64,000 nucleotides of DNA from Polydactylus sextarius (GCA_016801845.1 CM028913.1:620001-684000), one strand, 5' to 3'. Positions 25,111 to 37,419 are shown, counted from the first letter of the stretch. Made by a program: numbers and translations. Notes: a model not told the origin generated them from the letters alone.

Positions 25111-26028
25111 CCCGCTTCAAACCGGGTTTGTGGCCATTACTGTAAGTGCAGGGGACCCCTTCAATTCCACGTTAGGAGACCATCTGTTGTAAATAGGGGT
25201 GCTTGTGCCCACTGGGACAGCACTGAACGCCCAGTGGCCCATTGGCCCCTGCTGCGTCGTGAAGCAGGGTCCTAAAGCCGGTCAGCGCGACGCTTCTCAA
25301 ACTGTTTTCTCTCTCCCCTTCTACACCTGAGACTGTTAGAGATTCACCCTCCATGTAGGAAGGCGTATGTTCAACTCTTTTATGAGTTTTCAAATCTTGT
25401 TGTTCATCAGCCCTGTGTTTGTAATGATGTCACTCTCTCTTACACACTGACCACTGCAGAAAATAACAAAACTAGTCACTTGTAGCGTCCTTTTAGTTTT
25501 ATGGCTTTATTTTACAATAGAATGACTAAAGTGTTTTTAGTTAAGTCATTGCAGGTGACGGCCGGGTTTTTGTTTTGTTGACATTTTTGTTTTCTTACCA
25601 GCAAAACAGATTAATCACTGTTTCATTGTCATGGGTGGGTCTTCAGCGCCCCCTTGCTTCTGATTGGCTAGTTCCTTCTATCAACGATGTTTACTTTTTA
25701 CACAGTGGAAAGTACACAAGCCCACAGACCATATGATGCCATATAGTAATAAAGTGATGATTATGTAATATATTGATAAGTAATTATTATGATCCTAATG
25801 AGAACAGGCATGTAAGTTTGATCATTTTGTTTCAAGAATTATGGTGACACTAAAATATTTTTCTTATGAAACAACTCATTTTCAATGTCCAGTTATGTGG
25901 ATTATAAAGCCCTTTCTTGCATTGACCATTTGTATGCAGCTGACATACCAGGTCTACACCTTAGTCAGTTCTCCTCAGGATGCACTGTGGACAGTAAACA
26001 GTGGACAGTATGTTAACAGACATTAGAA
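25111..26028. other. tgfb2-rrp15 intergenic, no gene identified
   Basis: CpG-richer up to about 25290, then AT-rich. No coding or structured feature is recognised. Confidence 0.4.
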
Positions 26029-26860
26029 AGATCTATGGCTTAACACTAACAGCAAGCACCGCAACCAAAGTTATAAATATGACCAGCAGGCGTCACATTG
26101 TGCAAACCTCCTCATCTGAAGGTTTGTGCACTCTGTGTCTTACAAGAATGGAGAGAGTTTTCATGTACTCAAACAGACTGATTACATATTATCATATATA
26201 ACAGCTATGAACTTAGCTACATATGTAACTTGCCTGATGTGATTTTAAAATCCAACACAGACATGCTAACTAGGACTGAAGAAATATAATGAAAAAACAT
26301 GTTGATATAAAGGGCTGTAGCATGCACTCAAACTTAGTCCACAATAGAGACAACTTAGAAAAGATAATATTGTTATATGAAACTGCTGAGATCATAGCAT
26401 GAGATGGCTAAGTTCCCATCCTGTTCGTTGATTGAGTCATTTCTAGTTATTTGTAGGTTAACACACATTGAGCGATGTTATTACCAACAATTATGAAAGT
26501 TATTATGTTCCAACAGGAAATGATCGGAACATCTGGTTGGATGAAGTGGTTGTAGGGTTCAATAAAGGTATTTAAACGGTCAGAATTGTGATTTTTTTTT
26601 TTCCATTTAATGACTGAACTCACATATGCCAAAACTAATTATACACAAATGTGAACAATTAATATGATTATGTCACAGTTAACACTTTATATGAAAATTT
26701 GTTTGTGTGTCTGTCCTATTAGTTAACTCCCCATCCTTTATTGAGTCACAGAGTAGAGCATAAACCTTCAGATGAGGAGGTTCATACAGTGTGACACCTG
26801 CTGGTCATGCATTGCAACTACTTGTTAGCGTGCTTGCTGTTGGCTCTGAGCCATAGATCT
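26029..26860. repeat. long inverted repeat (foldback element candidate)
   Basis: The left arm (26029-26137) and right arm (26747-26860) are inverted copies about 110 bp long with modest divergence. Shared blocks include agatctatggct, aacagcaagcac, atgaccagcagg and aacctcctcatctgaaggtt. The spacer is about 610 bp. Either this is one foldback transposon or the same short repeat inserted twice in opposite orientation. No flanking duplication was found. Confidence 0.6.
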
Positions 26861-27704
26861 CTGAATGAGCTTCTGTGTCAGTACTTGATCAGCGACCTAC
26901 TGATGTAAAAGTTCAACTTCTCTGAGATGCAGGATTTGAAATTGGCTGGTTGTTGATTGGCTGTGATGTACACTAACCTCCCAGTTAGAGCTGATGTGTC
27001 TGAGTCAGGGTTTAGTTGGATTATATGTGTTGAAGCCAGGAAGTGATGTTACATCCACAACAGGTCATTATCACGAAAGCAAATCATGCCAGGATATGTG
27101 CTTTACCCACCAGTTATCAAACAATGAAGAAAATGGCAACATCTTTCACCATTCAAACAGCTAATACCTCATGCCAACCCTCCACACTTTGCTTGACCAA
27201 AGCCAACCATTTATCAGGTCTGATTCTCCGCCTCTCTGCACCCAGAGGCTGTGGCAAGCCAGACAGTACCACTAAATCAGTACCCACACTGATGGAGGTG
27301 AGTGAGGTGAGTGAAAGGTGTGTGTCTCAAGTCAAAGGTCCTTTCCAATACTTCCACATATAGGACGTAGACATACAGAGCTGGGACTTTTATATCTTTA
27401 ACAAGTAAAGAAATTAAATAATGTAAAATCCGGCTCATAATGTCAGAATGTCTGCATAAAACAATAACAACTTTTCACCTAATATAACAATGTAATAACT
27501 TTTAAATACATTGGTCTAATATTACCCAAATGGCATTTAAAGATTTAAATTATTTCAGAAATACATGTACATGCAATAGTTATGATCAGGATATTTTAAA
27601 AAATCATATATAATATTTTTATTGCACAAGGGTTGCACAAGATTTTTAGAGACTCGCGGTTCATCACAAACAGTCTCAGTGATGTTTAATTCCACAAATA
27701 ATCC
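26861..27704. other. tgfb2-rrp15 intergenic, no gene identified
   Basis: The 106-codon open frame at 27043-27363 has no recognised domain and no good start or splice context. Nothing else is seen. Confidence 0.35.
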
Positions 27705-28020
27705 CTGAGAAAGTTGTTGCTGCTCAACTCTGTGATTACTTAGACAGGAATAGTCTGAAGATTTCCAGTCAGGGTTTAGAGCTCATCACAGTACAGAAAC
27801 AGCATTAGTGAAAGTTACCAACGACCTTCTTATGGCCTCAGACAATGGACTTGTCTCTATACTTGTCCTGTTGTATCTTAGTGCTGCGTTTGATACAATT
27901 AATCATAAGATCCTATAACATAGACAAGAACATGTTGTTGGGATTAGAGGCACTACACTACACTGGGTTCAGTGGTATTTATCAGATAGACCATCTCATT
28001 TAATTCTAACAAATGTGGGT
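27705..28020 (+). pseudogene. L2-like LINE reverse-transcriptase fragment
   Basis: Matches the 61520-61830 copy closely: the phrases cagtcagggtttagagctca and tagtgaaagttaccaacgac, followed by agtgctgcgtttgatacaat, encode the SGFR...ALVKVTNDLL and SAAFDTINH motifs of the RT palm. It is truncated at both ends with stops. It lies between tgfb2 and rrp15. Confidence 0.75.
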
Positions 28021-28594
28021 TTAACTTACTGTTGAAACTCGTTCCCATCAAATGTCCCATTTCCTCACATTAGCTTGGTAAAAGCAGTGAGCAAGAGCAA
28101 ACTGCACTTTAGGCGACACATAAATTGGCTGTTTATTAAACCAACACTGTACAAAATATTTGTATTTACACAATTTGTACCATCACAGGTACTCTTCTTA
28201 AGACAAACTCTTACAGATAATAAACTAACTCGACAATTCGAGCTAACCAACTGAAGCCAGCCACCTGGGAGCGACTGAGATATTCTGGCTTCACTTTTAA
28301 GAGTGGTCACGTTGTCCATCTTTATATACAGTCATTTCTTACGTCTCATTTCCTTATACAACTGGTTTTCAGAGCACACAGTTGTTTAAAGCCACCTGCC
28401 TGTCCCTTCTCTGCGCAATATTAATGACAGCTAACATTAGGATGTGACCGGTTATAATATGTTTTTTTCTCCATCCAATCTGTAAATACAGCAGAGAACT
28501 GCTGCATTATTATCTCGTGGTTTTATTTCCAGCTATAGACCAGTGAAGCTCTTCCCTGATGGCAAAACTGCCTGATCAACAGTCACAGACGCCA
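28021..28594. other. rrp15 3' flank with polyadenylation signal
   Basis: On the minus strand an AATAAA hexamer (plus-strand tttatt, 28522-28527) lies about 70 bases beyond the rrp15 stop, suggesting a short 3' UTR. No other gene is recognised. Confidence 0.6.
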
Positions 28595-31438
28595 TCAGTC
28601 TGAATCGCTTTCCTCCACCCCCCCTCCTGGGTGTGGCTCAGCCTCCTCTCTGTCACTGTCTTTGTCCCAGTCTTTCATGGTGGCTCCCATCATGAAGTCA
28701 TCTCTGAGAACACTCCAGGCAGGTTTTTCCTCCGCTGCAGTGACCTGCACACACACAAATTTATGCTACCATTTCATCTTTGCTTTCACGAAGCAGCAGC
28801 GACACAATGAAATCTCGGTTTGTAGTTAGACTTTCTGCAGAATCAAACAGAGACGTGACTAAACTTACAGCAGCCTCCTTCTCAGCCTTGCTGGTGCCTC
28901 CGCTGTCTCCTTCCATCCTCCTCAGCACGTCGACAAAGTCTTTCTTAGAGACAGAACAGAGAAGCTTGGCCTTCTTCCTCTCTGAGCCGCCGACTTCCTT
29001 CAGCTTCTCATCCATTGTCTTCTGGTGTTTCTTTACTGCATTGAACAGCTGTACCACCCCCCTGAACAGAGAAATACACAGCGTTATCAAGACTGACACT
29101 TGGTTCAGACAATGTCAAAGGAGTTCTTATAGGAACAAAGGGTAGACACCTGGTGGCAATTCTCTGCAGAGATCTTTCGGTCTCGCGGTCCTTCACTAAA
29201 TCAGGTTTCTCCCGACACATCATCTCCCATGCTCGCCTCTTGTCAACCTGCGGGACACAAGCAAATATTACGTCAAATAAACCAGCGAGTCATATATTTG
29301 GATCGTGTATATATATATATATAGTGCTAAATTCAGAATATATGACTGAAAATATAAAGCTACATATTGGGAAAAAAATCCTCCTGACTCGAATTTAGTG
29401 GCATGAAAACCTAACCAAGAGAGTTACCCCTTTTTATTTCTATTTTTAATATTTCATTCTTATATGAAACCCGCATAAAACAGAGGCTGTTCCCTAAAAG
29501 GAAACGATAAGATACCACAATGACAAAAGTCATTTTGGATCCATGATTTTTTTTAAAGATATATTTTTGGTCTTTTTGTCTTTATTGACAGGCTTCACCC
29601 ATTCACCTTTTTTTCTTCCTACCTCGGTACCACGCCGGGAGGAGAGCGTCACCTATCGCAGGACGTTTAACGTCTCATGCACACGCGTGGCTCCGACGCA
29701 ACCCACCAAGCAGAGCACACCGGCATATGGATATTTTTAATAGTCGTGGGGAGTAAAATAAATACATTCATGCAAACTTTCTGCAGTGAAATTAGTTTGG
29801 ACAAAGCTTGAACACCAACAAAATTTAATACGTCAGAAAATCATGATTAAGACATTTCAAGGTCCTTAATTTTCCCGAAATTGATTTATCAACTTTTAAT
29901 ACTTTTTAAGACCCCCGAGGACACCCTGTATAATATTGGAAAGAGCCTTGAGATAAACATTTTGGAGAATACAACAAAAAATATTAAACAGTTTTATGAT
30001 ACATCACCTGTCTCTTTTTCTCCATCTGCTCCTGTCTTTCTTTCTCCTTTATCTTGTCCAGCTCTTTGTTCTTCACCAGGATGCTGCTTTTGCTTTCAGG
30101 TGTCTTCTTTCCCAGGATTTTTGCCATAGCCTCCGCCCATCCAGCATTGGCATTACCGTCATCTTCATCCTCACCTTCTCCGTCATCTTCATCCTCACCT
30201 TCTCCGTCATCTTCATCCTCACCTTCTCCGTCATCTTCATCCTCACCCTCTCCTCCATCTTCATCCTCATCCTCATTACTCCCTTCATCACTTGCTCTGT
30301 CATCTGACCTTCCATCCTTGCCTCCTCCATCAGAGTCACTCCAGTCATTGTCGTCCTCAAACTCCGGTTCTGCATCGTCCCCTGAGACACAAAGAGAAAC
30401 ATCAGGTATTAAATATTATAACTTAAGAAACAATGTCAACGCTGTGTGCAAGAAAGGAATGAGAAGACTACTTTGTGAGGAAACTCAGATCCTTCAACAT
30501 GTGCAGTCAGATGTTGGAAATCTTCTACCAGTCTGTGGTTGCTAGTGTCATCTAGGGTGATGTGGTCTCCTGGTGGAGCAGCATCTGTGTCAGAGACACC
30601 AGGATGATGGACAAAATGTTGCTGTTGTGAAGAAATCATTTCTCTTCACTGTCCCACAACAGTGCAGACGGAGATCACTTCCCATCTCATCTGTGTGACT
30701 GAATTATATTATGTGTTGAAACTAAATAGACTGGTACATTCTATTTGTCCAAATTATTTATTCAGTATTTTGATTTGCAATTTGAAACAGTTGGATTACA
30801 AATTTACAAAATGAAAAACTGAAGCTCTATATTTAATGAAGATGTAAATATGCAAATGTTTTAATCAGTGTTCTGACAACTGTGCTAGGAGCAATGTTAA
30901 ATCAGGCCATTTTCTACGTCAGCATCGGAATGCGTCGCTGTGGCATCACTGAAAGTCCTCTGTTTCATGTAGTGGTGATATGGTGTTGAGTCAACAGAGC
31001 ACTGTGGTCCCTTTGAAACGTGTACGCTAGAGCCAATAGGGTACGATCAAGTGTAGTTTGCAGCACAAGTTACTGTGGTAATGAAATCAGATTGAAGTAG
31101 AACCGCCTTCAGATTTAGACTGAACACACTTCACTAACACGCCGATCCAGGGGAATTCAGAGCCTCCACGAATATTAGTGAGCTATGTATGCCCACACGT
31201 TCATTCCTTAAACCACTTTTAATAGATTCTGACCGCTGCAGACCAGGAACGTCCCATAAGAACTAAAAGTGTTAATGCTAAGCTAGCAGCGGAGTACCGA
31301 TCTCGGTCACACGGCACGTCTCTGCCATAGTCGATCATCCAGTAAAATTCTTGTGTCGTGTTTTTCTCAAGTAGCGATAGAGACGAGATCACAAAACTTA
31401 CCCGACACCTGCACATGTCTCTTCACTGCAGCTGCCAT
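28595..31438 (-). CDS. rrp15: RRP15-like nucleolar ribosome-biogenesis protein
   Basis: Nucleolar factor of pre-60S assembly and pre-rRNA processing (Rrp15p family). Five coding exons: 31402-31438, 30008-30381, 29150-29247, 28869-29061 and 28595-28744. They total 852 bp, or 283 residues (human 282), with GT-AG junctions and matching phases throughout. The start MAAAVKRHVQV is chosen because it gives the human length. An acidic Asp/Glu/Gly-rich N-terminal region with a fourfold repeat follows, then the conserved GWAEAMAKILGKKTPESK and ILVKNKELDKIKEKE blocks. Next come WEMMCREKPDLVKDRETER and LQRIATRGVVQLFNAV. Near the C-terminus, SKKDFVDVLRRM precedes a WSVLRDDFMMGA block and a Ser/Asp tail. 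It lies upstream of tgfb2 on the same strand, as in human 1q41. Introns carry LINE remnants. Identification is strong. Confidence 0.95.
30157..30252 (-). repeat. 4 x 24-bp coding tandem repeat in rrp15 exon 2
   Basis: Four consecutive 24-bp units; only the fourth unit differs, by a single base. Each encodes the octapeptide GEGEDEDD in the acidic N-terminal region of rrp15. The period is a multiple of three, so copy-number change would be frame-neutral. Confidence 0.95.
30430..30640 (+). pseudogene. LINE C-terminal domain relic in rrp15 intron 1
   Basis: Across frame shifts it reads KKGMRRL, LRKLRSFNMCSQMLEIFYQS, VVASVI and later RMMDKML. This resembles the region C-terminal to the RT in common fish non-LTR elements (FLRRLRSF...LLRTFYDTVVASAIFY). 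Orientation is opposite to rrp15. The serine-rich 163-codon plus-strand frame that runs into it from rrp15 exon 2 is only a shadow of the acidic repeat. Confidence 0.55.
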
Positions 31439-31545
31439 CTTGGAGTAACGCTGCACGTGTACGTAGAACGCGACTACGAAGCACAAACGTTCCGCTTTCA
31501 AACCGCCCATTTCCGGTTCCGGTTTCTTCTTCATTGAACAGTAAC
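31439..31545 (-). promoter_or_regulatory. rrp15: rrp15 promoter: E-box and tandem ETS motifs
   Basis: CpG-rich sequence directly upstream of the start. CACGTG lies at 31454-31459, and two adjacent CCGGAA motifs (plus-strand ttccgg at 31511-31516 and 31517-31522) fit ETS factors. No TATA box is seen. This is the usual make-up of a growth-related housekeeping promoter. Factor binding is inferred from motif only. Confidence 0.5.
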
Positions 31546-32118
31546 GTTAATGTAACAATATAACAGCAACATATAACACCAAGAGGTAACGACATTTTAA
31601 CGGGATGTACAGAGTTTGTACTGGCATTAAAATATAAATGTAAAACCAGCTGTGAAAGAACTGATTAAGTAAAATGGAAAAAAAGAGAAAAATAGTATTA
31701 GGGGAGGGGGTGTATACCTCTAGGAAAAAGTCGTAAATTTACGGGATTAATGACGTCATTTTAGGTTGTGTGAGACTGTTTTTTTTTTTTTTTTTTTTTA
31801 ATATTGTTTCTGGACATTTGGCCTGTATTGATGGATGGGCGTGGGTAGGGAGAGCGACACGCAGCAGTAGAACCGGAGATCACTGCGCGGCTTATGTGGT
31901 GCGCCCTCACCTCTCAACTATCTGGCCGCTCAACGTTGCGCGACAGGAGCAGTCTGTCTCCTGCGCTACTATAGGGAAGTGGAGCATCTTTTTAAGTTCT
32001 ACTTTAATATCAGTTTCACAAACGAGGAAAAACACCACATTATTTAAAGAATCGGGAGAGATTGTGCAGAACACTGTGGAAAACCCTGTCTCCCCCTAAA
32101 GTTACGACTATTCTCAAA

Positions 32119-32123
<5 letters not shown>
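31546..32123. other. rrp15 upstream flank, nothing recognised
   Basis: Contains a T-run at about 31779-31799 and a CpG-rich stretch at 31840-31960. The 109-codon frame at 31770-32099 begins in the T-run and has no recognisable domain. Confidence 0.35.

Positions 32124-32197
<74 letters not shown>
32124..32197. repeat. (CA)n microsatellite
   Basis: Long uninterrupted CA tract between the divergently oriented rrp15 and the unknown membrane-protein gene. Confidence 0.95.
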
Positions 32198-32199
<2 letters not shown>

Positions 32200-33129
32200 A
32201 GCTGCATAACAGAGTAGGTATTGTCACATGAGCTGTACGTCAGTTTCATTGTAATGCTTTTTTAAAGTCACAGAAAGGGGCTTTGGTTAGTTTGGTTAGT
32301 TAGAGCTTTACACTAATGCTATGAGGAGTTTGAACAGTAAAAAAGCATTTGCTAGTTTTCTCTCAGTTTTTGTCAAACCAAACAAAGCAAATTAAAGTCT
32401 TTAGACACCCAGTCTACGATGTTGTAGTGTTTAAACATTTTTCGAAGACAATTGTATAAAAATTACTGAGCTGACATGTTACATGTTTATTTTTAATTCT
32501 TTATTCTTATTTATTTATTTTGTAATTGTTCTCTATTTTCACTTAGTTATGAATGTGTGTTTTCAATTACAATATTGAGGGAGGAAAATTCATTACAAGC
32601 AATGCTATCCTATTGTTATCCGTGTATGACAATAAAACTTGAAACTGAAACTTGATGAATTTGGTAAATGTGCTTTCAATGACATGACAATAAAACAAAA
32701 CATTTCAATTTGTTCCATTTTGTTGTTGCACTACAATGTAAGAGATGCTGGAGATCATAATGTTTTCTAAATAAGCATTTAAGTGTATTGTAAAAAGTGT
32801 GCCGCATAGTTTGTGTCACTTTTAACATGCAGAATTGTAAAGGGTTTAACAGGAAAATACAGCTACGTAAATGAATATTTTCTAGCAGGTTTTGAAGTAG
32901 ATTTTTTGTACATAAGATATATATGTCACAACCTTATGAATGGTCTTCCTGAAAGGTCTTTGTCTGACAAAACCATGACAAATGACAGATACTAGCATAG
33001 GAATGCTGCTTCTCATGTGACACCAAACTCAGGTGTGCAGAGATCTGAGCGATCAGGACAGGATCACATGGAGGGAGGATCCAGACAGGACAAACTGGTT
33101 GTGGGTGTACACTATGTGGGCTACCATCA
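32198..33129. other. intergenic, nothing recognised
   Basis: AT-rich. No coding or repeat feature is confidently identified upstream of the TATA-like box. Confidence 0.4.
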
Positions 33130-33135
33130 TATAAA
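33130..33135 (+). promoter_or_regulatory. TATA-like box of the unknown membrane-protein gene
   Basis: TATAAA lies about 100 bp upstream of the proposed ATG (33233), a plausible distance for a short leader. No initiator or other motif is certain. Confidence 0.4.
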
Positions 33136-33232
33136 CAGTGAAGAAGAAGCACTACCAACCGCATTTTAGGACTCACGGGTGCTGCCATTCACTCAGGAGA
33201 CAGGTCTGAAGACAGCTTGCGCACTGAACAGC

Positions 33233-35603
33233 ATGGCCCAGACTAAATTAGGTAAAGACACACCCTCCTCCTACATCTATATTTTCACTGATCTCTGTGA
33301 TTATGATTGAAATGTCAGGTTGTGGTTTACTTTTCTGTTCAAACTCTGCTAAACTTCAGTAGTGTGTTTTTTTCCTCCACATCCTCTGTGGACATCCTCA
33401 TGTTTTCATGGTTAAGGTCTTATTGTCTGCATGTTAAAAATATGTTCTTTACTTTTCCATTATCCTTTTTTCTGCCTTGATTGTCCCAGTCATTGTTTTA
33501 GATCATAAAGTCACATTCAGTGTGAACAGATGTAATCGCAGAATGGCGGCTTTGGTGGTTGAACCAGATCAGCCAGTATGATGGGAGTCTTTAAGTGCAA
33601 GCCTGTTGTGTGTATGGACACATGACAACTGCGCAATTACATATCCCACCAGAGTCAGTAAAGTAATTTACCACTGCACTTATAGAAGTAGAAAATCAGA
33701 CATATTTATTATCATGGTCATGAAAAACATCTGCATGAAATAAAATGTCTCTCTCTTCCTGGGCAGAAGCCATAGCAAAGACCCATCAGTAAATCTTTAT
33801 CAGGCACATACATCTATATACAAGTACAATGCATATGGAGCAGGCGACACATAGGTGCCATCCTTTTTAGTTTACAAGGCTTACTGAGGCAGAAACACAT
33901 AGTAACTATATTCATTAAGAATCATGTTTCTGAGTTAATGTCTGATTTGTTGAAATGTTGAATTTGATCAAAACTATAAACAATATTTCACATTCATCAA
34001 GCAAATCCATCAAGAAAAAGTGCTTAAAAGGGATCCTGGGAGAACTGTCCTCTCCAACAACTCTATCACATCACATTAAATAATTATTTTCCCTCTTGTG
34101 TCCACAGAGGCTTGGAGCCCTTTAAAGGAGGCAGCTGTGGGTTTTGTACTGGGAGCTGTGGGAGGCTGCATACTGGGAGCCACAGAGGACCCGCTGGATA
34201 AGACCCTGACAGTGATGACAGCAGGAGAACCACTGAAACCAGTGATGGAGGAAGTCAGGACAGTCGGCGCTTTAGGGCTTGGAACCCTCATTGGCGCCAC
34301 AGCGTTGACCACAGCAATGACCTCAGTTGTAGCTGGTGTTATTCTGGCAGCAGCAGTAGCTTCGGTGTTTGTGGCCACAAGAAGCTGCGGTGCCTTCCCT
34401 TCACACTCTGTTGGCTTGTGGGGATCAGCAGGCCTGGCTGGAGCCTTTGGGACCACTCTCAGTGGAGTCACATTGGGGGTCAGTGTAGAATGGATTGTGA
34501 AAAATTTTGGCATGGTTGGCCTCCTGTGGGCACTAAGCATATTTACTGTGATCAAACCACCCCTGCACTTTGTATTTAAGCTGCTCTGGAAGCAGGGGGA
34601 GGCTTGTTGCACTCTGGGATCTGTGTCCTGGGCCACAGAGAGGAAACAGATTGAGAACACAGAGTCTCAACAGAGACAGAGAGTGACCATGCAGATAGAG
34701 CAGCGCATCCTAGAACTGGAGAAGGCAGGTGGCAATGGAGGGATGGAGCACAGGGCAACGTGGCTCAATGAACGAAAGCAGAAAGAGGAGACGGAGAGGT
34801 GGAAGATGGAGAATGAAGAGGCAGAGATGGAGCAACGAACCATCCAAGACTGGATCAACACTGTGGTGATCAAACATGTGGACTTCTTGGCTTTCTCAGG
34901 GATACCAATGACAGTGGTTGCCATAGTAACATCAGGGTTTGGGGTGTTTGGATATGGGGGCCATCAGTCTGTGTTAATAGTCCTTCTGGCTCTGGTTGCA
35001 GTCATAGCCTATTTGCTCCTGAAGTCTTCTGACTTTAAGTTCTGGATGTTGGTAGGATGCATGGGAATGCTGGTAACATTTGTCATTGCAATGCTTACCT
35101 TACATGCTGGGCAGGTGGTTGTAACAACTGCCATGAGGATGCAAGCGGCGGGGCAGAAGCAGTCCAGAGAAAACATCGGAACTCGTATGAACCATGAGTC
35201 ATCTGTGGAGGCTCTCAATGCAGCTTTCTTTGGTGCAAAACTTTGTCAGCTAGGCTTGGGGGCTACAGTGGGAGGACCGCTAGTGAGAAAAGCAGCAGGA
35301 GAGGTGACAGTGATAACAGGGGCAGCTTTAGTGGCAGGGGGTTTACTGATTCTGTTGGAGGTTTTAGCCCCAGTTCTGGGAGAAGGGGGAAAAGCTGGAG
35401 CTCTGCTGGGAGTAGTGGGGGCAGCAGGTGTGTCTGTGGGTGCAGCAGCAGCTGTGGCTGGAAAGTGGTCCTCATGGCCAGGAACTCTGGGGACAGTAGC
35501 AGGGTTGATAATTGGGGCGTTAGGAGTGGGAAAGTGGCACATTGTCAACATTGGACTGCAGCTGCCTGTGGCCTATGTCTTTGCTATGACCAATCCATTC
35601 TAA
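33233..35603 (+). CDS. Unrecognised multi-pass Gly/Ala-rich membrane protein with coiled coil
   Basis: Two exons: 33233-33251 (MAQTKL plus one base, ATG in good Kozak context agcATGG) and 34108-35603, joined through gtaaag and tgtccacag in phase 1, giving 504 residues. The large exon is open for 1.5 kb, far beyond chance in this DNA. Hydrophobic Gly/Ala-rich segments lie at about 17-31, 59-96 (probably a hairpin), 110-131 and 136-155. A highly charged Glu/Gln/Arg/Lys helix at about 181-255 is likely a coiled coil. Further hydrophobic segments lie at about 267-289, 293-312, 318-340, 406-427, 437-459 and 466-481. No signal peptide, enzyme motif or named domain is recognised. The Gly-rich hairpins are loosely reminiscent of ApoL- or IFI27-type membrane segments, but I cannot assign it. 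An AATAAA lies at 35882-35887. It is divergent from rrp15. Confidence 0.75.
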
Positions 35604-37208
35604 CACATCCTCTAGGCTCACTGTGAAAACTTATCACTGGGTCAGATCTCCCACACACACTGTCCTGCTGCCCCAAACACTCAAAATACTCACTATGTGT
35701 GTGTGTGTGAATTAATGCACTGGAAATAGTCCCAACAAATACAGAATTTATATATATATATATATATATATACCACTGACTGTAGGGAATTATAAAAAAC
35801 ATACTATTGTTAGTGTGAATGAGGCATTATGTTAAAGTTGAAACTATAATGAGAAACTAATGTCTGAACAAAGCTTTGAAAAATAAATGCTTATTACCCT
35901 GTTATGTTTTGTTTTTTGTCATCTATGTTCTCCCCATGATAAGCATGACAAGTGGGTGAATTAGAGTGCACTCAGACCAAAAGACACAGATAGACAGATG
36001 ACTTTATTCATTCCTGAAGGGAAATTAGGTAATCAGGTAAATCAGGTGACACTGACGCCAGAGGCCACGTATGAAGGACAGTCCAACCAGCCTCTGTCTC
36101 ATTGTTCCAAGACATCTGCTAGTTTTCAAACACTGAGCTAAATGAGGGATTATAGAAAGAGCATAAAGCTGGTGTATAGTTCTCTGACAGTGGATGTGTA
36201 TGTGGTAAATGAACTAGGTGTACTAACTGTACTATTTTGAGACACCATTAAGATGAACTTTGAGTTTGAATTTCTTTCTAATGCTGTACTCTTTGAAATT
36301 GTACTTTGTCTCAACTTTAATATAATGTATATTAAGACTCTTTTAAGATAACTGTTAATATACCTATAACTCTTCAGAGATATATTTCTGATTTAATCCA
36401 AATGTGTGGATAACAGGGGCGATTGCTCTGAGACAACAAGAGAAGGCAAACTTCCTCTGTCGTTTCACACAATAAATGGTCAAATATGCACTGTTGAATT
36501 TACATTGAAATGAGATTGACATTATGTTGAAACTGAAAGCATCCTAGAATGTGTTTAACTTCATGACGTCTTTTTCAATCTGTTTGTCCAACACGATTTT
36601 CTGATGGCTTTGAAGGTGCAGCCCTGTGAAGCCAGGCTTCCACATGATGATTGATGGATCTGTCTAAAAGGCTGAACCCTTTTTGATTGGCAGGGATTTG
36701 GAAGCAAGCATTGGCATCGGAGCAAAGTAGAATTCAGTCCCAAGCAGAGTAGTCGTGAGACAACGTGCTGTCCGTCCGGAGTGCTTCTCATGTTGCACAT
36801 TCTATATATAACACTGTAAATAAAACATCCTATTTACCATAAAGGTATTGAATTTGTTGGTTAAGTTTTGTTAGTTAGTTCATAATCATATAGTTCAAAT
36901 CATATCTCTTGGTCAAGTTGTAAAGGGAAACTAGCACTAGTTACTAAATGTGCTAGTCAGCATTAGTGTGCTAGCATGCTAACTAGCACACCTAAAATGA
37001 GCTTCCTCTGTTTGAAAGACCTACAGCCACCACTGGTGGATGATACATCTTGAATAATAATGATCCCTCTGGGAAGTTTCCTCAGGGAAATTGAAGCTCC
37101 ATCATACACAGCACTGTTAAAACTTAAAGACACACAAAACAGAAGAGCAAGAAGTAAAAAAACACCCTAAGTACCCAACACCAACATAAAATAAATGTGG
37201 AATAAAGC
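35604..37208. other. 3' flank of the unknown gene and LINE-tail fragments
   Basis: A possible polyadenylation signal is at 35882-35887. A (TA)n stretch is at about 35750-35772. The phrases gactttattcattcctgaag (36000-36019) and gatccctctgggaagtttcc (37062-37081) resemble common fish LINE/SINE 3' tails in reverse orientation. No gene is seen. Confidence 0.4.

Positions 37209-37419
<211 letters not shown>

Noticed and set aside
30054..30545. A 163-codon serine/proline-rich plus-strand frame
   Set aside because: It is the reverse reading of the acidic repeat in rrp15 exon 2, running into a LINE relic in the intron; low complexity and no independent support.
34076..34660. A 194-codon minus-strand frame
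   Set aside because: It lies entirely opposite the unknown membrane-protein exon; Thr/Ala/Pro-rich composition is the complement of the Gly/Ala/Val-rich coding strand.
35243..35626. A 127-codon Ser/Gly-rich plus-strand frame
   Set aside because: An out-of-frame shadow of the same exon; no domain and no start context.
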